Shown one piece after another: positions 26,041-33,302 of a DNA stretch of 47,922 bases. Below the pieces are notes generated by a model. The model saw nothing but the letters and a program-made list of their open reading frames with translations, was not told the DNA's origin and made no database searches. The position numbers were made by a program, and so were the translations under genes. Source of the DNA: Desulfotomaculum copahuensis (GTDB taxonomy: Bacteria; Bacillota; Desulfotomaculia; Desulfotomaculales; Desulfovirgulaceae). Where the stretch lies: NCBI RefSeq assembly GCF_001655685.1, contig NZ_LYVF01000198.1:1-47922 (forward strand), in the 5' to 3' direction. Within the stretch, counting starts at the first letter, position 1. Each line of letters begins with the position of its first letter.

Positions 26041-26075
26041 AAAAAACCCGGCTTGCCAATAAGGCAACCGGGTTG
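26041..26075 (-). terminator. Second terminator behind the uridine-kinase-like gene
   Basis: On the minus strand AACCCGGTTGCC...GGCAAGCCGGGTT folds with one mismatch and runs into TTTTTT. Confidence 0.7.
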
Positions 26076-26091
26076 GCTGTTTGTTATGCTC

Positions 26092-26133
26092 AAAAAACGG
26101 GGTCCAACCGGTTATATATTCCGGCCGGACCCG
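26092..26133 (-). terminator. First terminator behind the uridine-kinase-like gene
   Basis: On the minus strand GGGTCC and CCGG pair with CCGG and GGACCC around an AT-rich loop, followed by CGTTTTTTG. It starts 12 bases after the stop; with the next hairpin it forms a tandem terminator. Confidence 0.75.
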
Positions 26134-26144
26134 TCGCTTCCGGA

Positions 26145-27830
26145 TCAATCCAGAAAACAGCTGTTACCGATGAATTCCCGGATGATTGAGTTTGCCGGCA
26201 CATCATCGGCGTTGATGGAAACAAAGTAGCTCAAAAATTCACGCAACCGGCGTGCTTCCGAGTGTTCGGGAAAACCGGGCGCAATTTCCGCCAGCAAAGG
26301 GTCGGCCACTTCCTTTAAGACGGCCAGTTCGTAAACCAGTGCCGAATTGAACATCACATCGGCGCTTTCCTGGAAGGGGAAAATGTTCCTCTCCTCCCCC
26401 CGCCGCACCGACGGCCACATTTTAATGGTATCGCGGGCCGAATGGGCGCGGCACCGGTAGTCCCGCACAATACGGCGGATGATGCGCAGGTCGGTGGTCG
26501 GTATGCGGTTGTGGACGTCAAGGTTGAGCTGGGTTAAAGCGCTGATGTAAATTTTGAATTTACGGCCCAGGGGAATGGAACTGGTCAACTTGTCATTCAA
26601 CCCGTGAATGCCCTCCACTACAATCAGGTCGGTTTCCTGCAATTTGAGCAACTCACCGCGGAATTCCCGCCGGCCGGTTTTGAAATTGAAATAAGGCTGC
26701 TCGATCTCTTCGCCCTGGATCAGCTTAATCAGGTGATCGTTGAACAGAACCCGGTCAATGGCGTCCAGGCTTTCAAAATCGTAATGCCCCTTCTCGTCAA
26801 GGGGGGTTTTATCCCGGTCCACAAAGTAGTTGTCCAGGGAGATGGGCACCGGATGAATGCCGTTCACCCGCAGTTGTGTGGCCAGGCGCTGGGCGAAGGT
26901 GGTCTTGCCGGAAGAAGACGGGCCGGCAATGAGTACGATGCGGATACGATCGATATTGGCCGCAATCAAATCGGCAATCTGGCTGATCTTTTTCTCGTGG
27001 AAAGCTTCCGCCACCCGGATTAACTCCGGCGCCCCCCTGCTTTGCAACACCTTGTTCAAGGAGATCACACTGCGCACATCCAGCACCTTGCCCCATTTGT
27101 CCGCCTCGAAATAAACGTTGGCCAGCTTGCCCTGCTCCACGTATTCCGGAATCACATCCGGATTGTCTTCCCGGGGCAATTCCAGGATAAATCCGGGCAA
27201 GTAAAAGCGCAGGCGGAATGTCTTCAGCAACCCGGCATCGGGCACCATCGGCCCATAGGAATAATCGTGAAACCAGCCGCAGGTGTAGATGTCCACCTCA
27301 TGGGAATGACGGTATTTCAATAAATCGATCTTTTCCGCCTGGCCCGAGGCCATGAGCAATTTAATCACTTCGTCCTTATGCAGGCGACGCCGGACAATGG
27401 GTTCGGAGGCGGCAATGATTTCCCGCATGCGCTCTTCAATCTGGCGAATATCCTGTTCCCGCAACGCCCGGCCGAGCTTGATCACGCCGTAAATGCCGTT
27501 GCCCAGGGAATGTTTCACCGAGACCGCGGAGCCGGGGAAAACTTCACTGGCGGCGCGCACCAGCAACATGATCAGGCTGCGCACGTAAATACGCCGGCCG
27601 TCTTCACTGCCGTAATCCACAAACTCAAGCCGGCAGTCGCTTTCCAGCTTAAAGCGCAGGTCCTTTAAAGCATTGTTTACTTTAACGCCCAGGGCGGGTA
27701 ATTTCCGCTGCCGGTCATATGACAAGACGTTTAAAGCCGGTGTTCCCCCGGGCAACAATATTTTCCCCACACCGGCCAGGTCTACAGCTATGCTGTCGGG
27801 AATGTTTTTTTCCAGTGCGGCTGTTTCCAT
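26145..27830 (-). CDS. Uridine kinase-like P-loop protein with ThrRS-like N-terminus
   Basis: A 561-residue protein with two parts. The first ~250 residues resemble the TGS/second-additional domain region of threonyl-tRNA synthetase (HSLGNGIYGVI, RRRLHKDEVIKLL, YRHSHEVDIYTCGWFHDYSYG). The C-terminal half is a uridine kinase/phosphoribulokinase domain with P-loop AGPSSSGKTTFAQRL, SLDNYFVDRDKTP and VVEGIHGLND. This fusion is a known clostridial family, usually annotated nucleoside kinase or uridine kinase; its substrate is unproven. The ATG at 27830 follows GGAGGGA by eight bases. It is monogenic and ends at two terminators. Confidence 0.87.
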   Translation of the reverse strand: METAALEKNIPDSIAVDLAGVGKILLPGGTPALNVLSYDRQRKLPALGVKVNNALKDLRFKLESDCRLEFVDYGSEDGRRIYVRSLIMLLVRAASEVFPGSAVSVKHSLGNGIYGVIKLGRALREQDIRQIEERMREIIAASEPIVRRRLHKDEVIKLLMASGQAEKIDLLKYRHSHEVDIYTCGWFHDYSYGPMVPDAGLLKTFRLRFYLPGFILELPREDNPDVIPEYVEQGKLANVYFEADKWGKVLDVRSVISLNKVLQSRGAPELIRVAEAFHEKKISQIADLIAANIDRIRIVLIAGPSSSGKTTFAQRLATQLRVNGIHPVPISLDNYFVDRDKTPLDEKGHYDFESLDAIDRVLFNDHLIKLIQGEEIEQPYFNFKTGRREFRGELLKLQETDLIVVEGIHGLNDKLTSSIPLGRKFKIYISALTQLNLDVHNRIPTTDLRIIRRIVRDYRCRAHSARDTIKMWPSVRRGEERNIFPFQESADVMFNSALVYELAVLKEVADPLLAEIAPGFPEHSEARRLREFLSYFVSINADDVPANSIIREFIGNSCFLD

Positions 27831-28038
27831 GCTGCAATCCCTCCGGTAAAAAGATGTACCATATATTATATTCTTCGGGATTGATCGTTGATTCCCTGCC
27901 TGTTTTGCGAACAGTGCCGGGTGAATATCCTTTCCCAATCAAAAATATCTGTCTAAGTGTCCAAACAGTCTGTACAACAGATTGCACACAGAAAGCTTTT
28001 CGCACCGCCGTTTTCAGACCATACCCGGCCCGGTGTCC
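27831..28038. other. Divergent region upstream of the proline dehydrogenase operon
   Basis: No gene with a ribosome binding site is seen. A leftward TATAAT near 27865 may serve the uridine-kinase-like gene. TCTGT-ACA-ACAGA (27969-27981) is an inverted repeat 58 bases upstream of the sigma-54 promoter at 28039, in the range where enhancer-binding activators sit; nearby are further TGTxxxxACA-like pieces. The site is a candidate for binding by the activator encoded at 33303. Confidence 0.4.
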
Positions 28039-28054
28039 TGGTATGTTTTTTGCA
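28039..28054 (+). promoter_or_regulatory. Sigma-54 (-24/-12) promoter
   Basis: TGGTATGTTTTTTGCA matches the sigma-54 consensus TGGCAC-N5-TTGCW: GG at -24 and GC at -12 are separated by exactly ten bases, and the preceding C and the G at position seven also fit. Transcription would start near 28065, giving a leader of about 190 bases before the first gene. The operon ends with a sigma-54 activator, which supports it. Confidence 0.75.
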
Positions 28055-28254
28055 CCTTCATTAGCCAGATGAACAGTCACGTATCCGCATGCCGTCCGGG
28101 GCCGGGACGCGGTGGAATATTCCCGGCGTCCGCCCGGTTCGTTCATGCTCCGGCCCGTAATGAAATACGTTCACCGCACCGGTTTCTTCATCCGGCGGTC
28201 CGCTTGTTTCATTATTAGAGCTGCATGCACAACCTGATACAGGAGGCCTTGCTC

Positions 28255-28572
28255 ATGCGCATCCAGCAACACCCCGTGCTTGAATTCCAGCGCGGGGAAA
28301 AAGTTAAGTTCACCTTTGACGGCAAAGAGTACGAGGGCTTCGCCAACGAAACCATCGCCGCCGCCCTGACCGCCGCCGGCGTGCGGGTAATGCGGGAAAG
28401 CCCCGTGCTGCACCGGCCGCGCGGTCTTTTCTGTGCCATCGGGAACTGTTCTTCCTGCCTGATGACGGTAAACGGCGAGCCCAACGTGCGTATTTGCGTG
28501 GAAAAGCTGCGTCCGGGCATGGTGGTGGAGAGCCAGAAAGGAAAGGGAGTTCTTTATGCCGCAGAACATTAG
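28255..28572 (+). CDS. [2Fe-2S] protein of proline dehydrogenase-like complex
   Basis: A 105-residue ferredoxin-fold subunit equal to the N-terminal domain of sarcosine oxidase alpha or HcnA. The [2Fe-2S] ligands are in FCAIGNCSSCLM and RICV (C-x4-C-x2-C...C). The ATG at 28255 is eight bases after AGGAGG. The next gene starts inside its last codons (17-base overlap). It should pass electrons between the flavin subunits of the complex encoded by the five-gene block. Confidence 0.88.
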   Translation: MRIQQHPVLEFQRGEKVKFTFDGKEYEGFANETIAAALTAAGVRVMRESPVLHRPRGLFCAIGNCSSCLMTVNGEPNVRICVEKLRPGMVVESQKGKGVLYAAEH

Positions 28573-29647
28573 GTTTGTGGAAATCGCCGTGGCGGGCGGC
28601 GGCCCGGCTGGCCTGTGCGCGGCGTTGGAAGCGGCCGCGGCCGGCGCCCGGGTGGTGCTCATCGACCGCAACGAAAAGCCGGGCGGGCAACTGGTCAAGC
28701 AGACCCACCGCTTCTTTGGTTCCCGCGCCCATCACGCTTCCGAGCGGGGCGTCAATATCGCCCGGGAAATTGCCGGCGCCGCCGCCGCCCATCCGAATAT
28801 CGAGGTAATGTCCGCGGCCACCGTTTTCGGCTTCTATGAAGACGGCGTACTGGGCGTGGAACAGGCCGGCCGGATTTTTTACCTGAAACCATCCCGGGTC
28901 ATCGTGGCCACCGGGGCGGCGGAAAAAAGCCTGGCCTTCCCCAACAACGACCTGCCCGGCATCTACGGCGCCGGTGCGGTGCAGACGATGGTCAACGTCT
29001 ACGGCGTCTTGCCCTGCCGGCGGGTGCTCATGGTCGGCGCCGGCAATATCGGCGTGATCGTCAGCTATCAGCTGCTCCAGGCCGGGGTGGCGGTGGCGGC
29101 CATTGTGGAAGCCGCCCCGCGCATCGGCGCCTACTGGGTGCATGCGGCCAAAGTGCGCCGGGCGGGAGTGCCCATCTATACCGGTCATACCGTCAAGCGC
29201 GCTTACGGCGAACGGGAACTGGCCGGCGCAATAATCTGGCAACTGGACGAAAACGGACAACCGGTGCCGGGTACGGAAAAGGATTTCGCCGTGGACACCA
29301 TCTGCCTGTCCGTGGGCCTGTCCCCGCTGGTCGAACTGCTGGCCCAGGCCGGCTGCCGCCTGGTTTATGCGCCCCAGTTGGGCGGCCATGTGCCCGTGCG
29401 CAACGCTGAACTGGAAACAAGCATGCCGGGCGTGTACGTGGCCGGGGACGCGGCCGGGGTGGAAGAGGCCTCGGCGGCCATGGTGGAGGGCGCGCTGGCC
29501 GGCCTGCATGCCGCCCGTGGCCTGGGCTATGTACAGCCCGATTTTGAAAGCAGGCGCGCCGCTTTGCAACAACAGCTCCATTCCCTGCGTTCCGGCCCGG
29601 CGGGTGAAAAAATCCGTGCCGGACTGGCGCAAGTGCTGGCCGGCTGA
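28556..29647 (+). CDS. FAD/NAD-binding subunit of proline dehydrogenase-like complex
   Basis: A 363-residue pyridine nucleotide-disulfide oxidoreductase-fold flavoprotein related to HcnB and to the alpha subunit of dye-linked proline dehydrogenases. FAD site AVAGGGPAGLCAAL is at residues 11-24, the NAD(P)-type site MVGAGNIGVIVSY near 160, and the ATG/FAD motif MPGVYVAGDAAGVEEAS near 290. There is no redox-active C-x-x-C disulfide, consistent with HcnB-type. GGGAG lies six bases before the ATG. The partner proteins are encoded by the adjacent genes. Confidence 0.88.
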   Translation: MPQNIRFVEIAVAGGGPAGLCAALEAAAAGARVVLIDRNEKPGGQLVKQTHRFFGSRAHHASERGVNIAREIAGAAAAHPNIEVMSAATVFGFYEDGVLGVEQAGRIFYLKPSRVIVATGAAEKSLAFPNNDLPGIYGAGAVQTMVNVYGVLPCRRVLMVGAGNIGVIVSYQLLQAGVAVAAIVEAAPRIGAYWVHAAKVRRAGVPIYTGHTVKRAYGERELAGAIIWQLDENGQPVPGTEKDFAVDTICLSVGLSPLVELLAQAGCRLVYAPQLGGHVPVRNAELETSMPGVYVAGDAAGVEEASAAMVEGALAGLHAARGLGYVQPDFESRRAALQQQLHSLRSGPAGEKIRAGLAQVLAG

Positions 29648-29665
29648 TTGGCGGAGGTGATCAAA

Positions 29666-30172
29666 ATGCTGGCAACAGACGGAATTCCCACGGCGGCGGA
29701 CCTGGCCGCCAAAATGCCTTCCCCGGAGCGGCTGGCCAAAGGGCCGGTGGTGATGGCCGAGTGTTTTCAACGCATCCCCTGCGATCCCTGCATGCATACC
29801 TGCAAACAGGGGGCCATCCTGCCCTTTCAAGATATCAACGACACCCCGGTGGTGAACCACGACCGGTGCAACGGCTGCGGCCTGTGTATCGCCCGCTGCC
29901 CCGGCCTGGCCCTGTTCGTGCTGGACTATACCTACAGCGATACGGAAGCGCTGGTGAAAATACCTTATGAGTTTCTTCCCCTGCCCGCGCCGGGACAGAC
30001 GGTGGCCGGCGTGAACCGGTCCGGAGAGGCGGTCTGCACGGCCCGGGTGGTCAAAGTAACCGCCGGGGAAAAAATGGATCACACGGCCGTGATCTGGCTG
30101 GCCGTACCTAGGACAATGGCCATGGAAGTGCGCCACTGCCGGATACCCGAAAGAGGTGAGTCAATTGGCTGA
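29666..30172 (+). CDS. [4Fe-4S] protein of the complex
   Basis: A 168-residue iron-sulfur protein. Cys clusters are CFQRIPCDPCMHTCKQG near residue 33-48 and RCNGCGLCIARCPG near 71-84; the second is a textbook C-x2-C-x2-C-x3-C-P ferredoxin motif. The C-terminal 80 residues have no cysteine motif. Similar ferredoxin-like proteins accompany HcnB/PdhA-type flavoproteins in clostridia and Thermococcales (PdhF/PdhX type). ATG 29666 follows GGAGGTG. It overlaps the next gene by 8 bases. Confidence 0.8.
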   Translation: MLATDGIPTAADLAAKMPSPERLAKGPVVMAECFQRIPCDPCMHTCKQGAILPFQDINDTPVVNHDRCNGCGLCIARCPGLALFVLDYTYSDTEALVKIPYEFLPLPAPGQTVAGVNRSGEAVCTARVVKVTAGEKMDHTAVIWLAVPRTMAMEVRHCRIPERGESIG

Positions 30173-30443
30173 TCAAATCATTATCTGCCGGTGCGAGGAC
30201 GTGACCAAAGAGGAGATTCAAAAGTTGATTGCTGACGGGGCGCACACCCTGGATGAAATCAAACGGTTGACACGCTGCGGTATGGGCCCCTGCCAGGGGC
30301 GCACCTGCCAGCCGCTGATCGCCCGGGAGGTGGCCGCGGCCACCGGGCAAAAAATGGCGGAAATAAAGCTGCCCACTTTCCGTCCGCCGGTAATTCCCTT
30401 GAAATTGGGCGCGCTGGCCGGAGGAGGGGAAAAGGATGCTTAA
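30165..30443 (+). CDS. BFD-type [2Fe-2S] protein of the complex
   Basis: A 92-residue protein with the bacterioferritin-associated-ferredoxin-like domain: ICRCEDVT at the N-terminus and RCGMGPCQGRTCQPL about 30 residues later provide C-x-C and C-x4-C ligands. The same domain sits at the C-terminus of HcnB and of D-hydroxyproline/nopaline oxidase subunits; here it is a separate protein. The TTG at 30165 has GAGGTGAG before it and overlaps the previous stop. Confidence 0.85.
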   Translation: MADQIIICRCEDVTKEEIQKLIADGAHTLDEIKRLTRCGMGPCQGRTCQPLIAREVAAATGQKMAEIKLPTFRPPVIPLKLGALAGGGEKDA

Positions 30444-31578
30444 TTTTGACGTGCTCATCATCGGCGGCGGGGTCACCGGCTGCTCCATCGCCTACCATCT
30501 GGCCAAATCCGGCTGCACCAGAGTGGCCCTGCTGGAAAAGGGCTATCTCACCTCCGGGGCCACCGGCCGCTGCGGCGCCGGATTTCGTCAGCAGTGGGGC
30601 ACCAGGACCAACTGCCTTTTAGCCAAGCATGCCGTGGCCAAACTGGAACAGCTGGCCGAAGAACTGGACTACCCGGGCGGGGTGGAAATCAAACAGGAAG
30701 GCTATTTAATCCTGGCCTACACGCCCAAGATGGAAGCCCAGTTCAAGAAAAACCTGGCCCTGCAAAAAAGCCTGGGCATCGGCGCCCGCTGGGTCACTCC
30801 CCGGGAAGCGCGGGAAATCGTCCCCTTCTTGAATACCGGCGGGCTGCTGGGAGCCACCTTTTACGAAAAGGACGGCCACGCCAATCCGTTCAAGGTGACG
30901 GACGCCTATGCCAGGGCGGCGCGGCGTTTGGGGGTCGAGATTCACACCTATACACCGGTGCAGGACATCCGTCTGGATGGCGGCATTAAAACCGTAGTCA
31001 CCCCGGCGGGCGATTTCCGGGCGCCGGTGCTGGTCGATGCGGCCGGCGGGCATGCGGCCGGCATCGGGCGCCTGGTTGGCCTGGATCTGCCCGTGCAGGC
31101 GGAAAGGCACCAGATTCTGGTCACCGAACCGGTGGAGCCCGCGCTCGGACCGATGGTGATGTGCTTCTACCACAACATCTACTGCCAGCAGTCCCCCCAC
31201 GGCAGCTTCATCATGGGCCTGGGGGACCCCAATGAACCGCGGGGCTACAATACCGGATCCAGTTGGCAGTTTCTGATGCAGATGGCCGAAAAAGCCGTAC
31301 GCCTTTTGCCGGTGCTCAAAAACGCCCGCGTGGTCCGGCAGTGGGCCGGCGTTTACGACATGAGCCCGGATCGCCAGCCGGTGCTCGGTGAAGTACCGGA
31401 ATTGCCCGGTTTTTATGTGGCCGCCGGTTTCTCCGGGCACGGCTTCATGATCGCGCCGATGACCGGCCAGTTGATGGCCGAATGCATTCTGGGCAAGCCT
31501 ACCAGCCTGCCCATCGACATGTTCAGCCTGTCCCGCTTCTCCACCGGCGAACTGTTCATCGAGCCATCGGTAGTTTAA
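30436..31578 (+). CDS. FAD-dependent amino acid oxidase subunit (proline dehydrogenase-like)
   Basis: A 380-residue DAO-family flavoprotein, the predicted catalytic subunit. N-terminal FAD site: VLIIGGGVTGCSIAYHLA. GATGRCGAGFRQQWGT and the C-terminal GFYVAAGFSGHGFMIAPMTG are typical of sarcosine oxidase beta, HcnC and dye-linked L-proline dehydrogenase beta. It starts 8 bases before the stop of the BFD gene. Alternatives are sarcosine, hydroxyproline or another N-substituted or cyclic amino acid; the P5C dehydrogenase gene next door favours L-proline. Confidence 0.82.
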   Translation: MLNFDVLIIGGGVTGCSIAYHLAKSGCTRVALLEKGYLTSGATGRCGAGFRQQWGTRTNCLLAKHAVAKLEQLAEELDYPGGVEIKQEGYLILAYTPKMEAQFKKNLALQKSLGIGARWVTPREAREIVPFLNTGGLLGATFYEKDGHANPFKVTDAYARAARRLGVEIHTYTPVQDIRLDGGIKTVVTPAGDFRAPVLVDAAGGHAAGIGRLVGLDLPVQAERHQILVTEPVEPALGPMVMCFYHNIYCQQSPHGSFIMGLGDPNEPRGYNTGSSWQFLMQMAEKAVRLLPVLKNARVVRQWAGVYDMSPDRQPVLGEVPELPGFYVAAGFSGHGFMIAPMTGQLMAECILGKPTSLPIDMFSLSRFSTGELFIEPSVV

Positions 31579-31728
31579 ACAACGGCCATGTTTTTTTAAA
31601 CGCAACCGCTGGAAGAAAAAGGCCGGTGACCGTGTTTTTTAACGGAGCGTGGAAACCCGCTTCTCTGGTACGGCCGCCGCCTTCAAGAGCAATCATTTCC
31701 ATAATCCCAAGGAAAGGAGCTGTGTACC

Positions 31729-33276
31729 ATGTTTATCCCTTTCGTCAATGAGCCGTTGACCGACTTCACCCGGGAGGAAAACCGGCGGCGGATGAACGCC
31801 GCCCTGGCCGCGGTACGTGAGCGCACGGGCCGTACCTACCCCCTGCTCATCGGCGGCGAGGAAATCCATACAGGAGAAAAAATTGTTTCGTACAACCCTT
31901 CACAGCACGACGAAGTGATCGGACAGGTCTCCCGGGCGGACCGGGCGCTGGCCGAAAAAGCGCTGCAAACGGCCGCCCAAACCTTCACGAGCTGGCGGCT
32001 GGTGCCGCCGGAAGCCCGGGCGCGCTATCTGTTCAAGGCGGCGGCGATCATGCGCCGGCGCAAATTCGAGCTGTCCGCCTGGATGGTGCTGGAAGCCGGC
32101 AAGCCCTGGGCGGAGGCCGATGCGGACACCGCCGAGGCCATTGATTTCCTGGAATTCTACGGCCGCGAAATGATCCGTCTGGGCGCCCCCCAACCGGTCA
32201 CCGCCTACCCGGGTGAAGAAAACACCCTGGAGTACATCCCCCTGGGCGTGGGTGTGGTCATCCCCCCCTGGAACTTCCCTCTGGCCATTTTGACCGGCAC
32301 AGCCGTGGGACCGGTGGTGGCCGGAAACACAGTGATCCTGAAGCCGTCCAGCAACACGCCGGTGATTGCGGCCATGTTCATGGAAGTGATGCGGGAAGCG
32401 GGCCTGCCGGACGGGGTGATCAATTACCTGCCCGGCAACAGCGCCGACATCGGCGACTTCCTGACCGGTCACCCGCTGGTGCACTTCATCAACTTCACCG
32501 GCTCAAAAGATACCGGCCTGCACATCAACCGCCTGGCGGCGCAGACCGCCCCCGGCCAGCGCTGGATCAAACGGGTGGCCGCCGAAATGGGCGGCAAGGA
32601 TGCGATCATCATCGACGCGGACTGCGACCTGGATGAAGCGGTGGCCGGCGCGGTCACTTCCGCCTACGGTTTTTCCGGCCAGAAGTGCTCGGCCTGCTCC
32701 CGGCTGATTGTAACCGGGGAGGCTTATGCACCGGTGCTGACAAAACTGGTGGAAAGGGTGAAACAGCTCAAAGTGGGACCGGCGGAGGAGTGGGGCACCA
32801 GTGTGGGACCGGTGATCGACGCCGCCTCATACAAAAAAATTACCGGTTATATTGAGACCGGCCGTCGGGAGGGGGAAGTGCTCACCGGCGGCACGGGCGA
32901 CGACAGCCGGGGCTATTTCGTACAGCCCACGGTGATTGCCGGCGTCTCCCCCGCCGCGCGCATCGCGCAAGAGGAAATTTTCGGCCCGGTGCTGGCCGTA
33001 ATCCAGGCCAAAGACTTCGACGAAGCAATCGCCATCGCCAACAACACCGACTACGGACTCACCGGGGGCGTTTACTCCCGCAACCGTAACCATCTGGAAC
33101 AGGCCCGGCGTGAATTCCATGTCGGCAATCTGTATTTGAACCGCAAGTGCACCGGCGCCCTGGTCGGCGTGCAGCCCTTCGGCGGCTTCAACCTTTCGGG
33201 CACCAACTCCAAGGCCGGCGGCCGCGACTATCTGAAGCTGTTCATGCAGGCCAAATCGATTGCCGAACGGTTTTAA
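31729..33276 (+). CDS. rocA: 1-Pyrroline-5-carboxylate dehydrogenase
   Basis: An NAD-dependent aldehyde dehydrogenase that oxidises glutamate semialdehyde (from P5C) to glutamate, the second step of proline and arginine breakdown. Its 515 residues equal RocA/PutC of Bacillus. The catalytic cysteine is C320 in GFSGQKCSACS and the general base E286 in AAEMGGKDA. IPPWNFPLAI and the final VGVQPFGGFNLSGTNSKAGG are standard. AAAGGAG precedes the ATG. It follows the oxidase complex by 150 bases. Confidence 0.94.
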   Translation: MFIPFVNEPLTDFTREENRRRMNAALAAVRERTGRTYPLLIGGEEIHTGEKIVSYNPSQHDEVIGQVSRADRALAEKALQTAAQTFTSWRLVPPEARARYLFKAAAIMRRRKFELSAWMVLEAGKPWAEADADTAEAIDFLEFYGREMIRLGAPQPVTAYPGEENTLEYIPLGVGVVIPPWNFPLAILTGTAVGPVVAGNTVILKPSSNTPVIAAMFMEVMREAGLPDGVINYLPGNSADIGDFLTGHPLVHFINFTGSKDTGLHINRLAAQTAPGQRWIKRVAAEMGGKDAIIIDADCDLDEAVAGAVTSAYGFSGQKCSACSRLIVTGEAYAPVLTKLVERVKQLKVGPAEEWGTSVGPVIDAASYKKITGYIETGRREGEVLTGGTGDDSRGYFVQPTVIAGVSPAARIAQEEIFGPVLAVIQAKDFDEAIAIANNTDYGLTGGVYSRNRNHLEQARREFHVGNLYLNRKCTGALVGVQPFGGFNLSGTNSKAGGRDYLKLFMQAKSIAERF

Positions 33277-33302
33277 AAAATATCACAAGCGGGCGTGATC
33301 AG

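Noticed and set aside
28310-30136. Long leftward open frame opposite the proline dehydrogenase genes
   Set aside because: It is the His/Gly/Arg-rich antisense shadow of GC-rich genes whose rightward frames have clear cofactor motifs and ribosome binding sites.
31579-31728. Separate promoter or terminator between the oxidase subunit and rocA
   Set aside because: No convincing -35/-10 or -24/-12 pair and no stem with a T-run; treated as one transcription unit.
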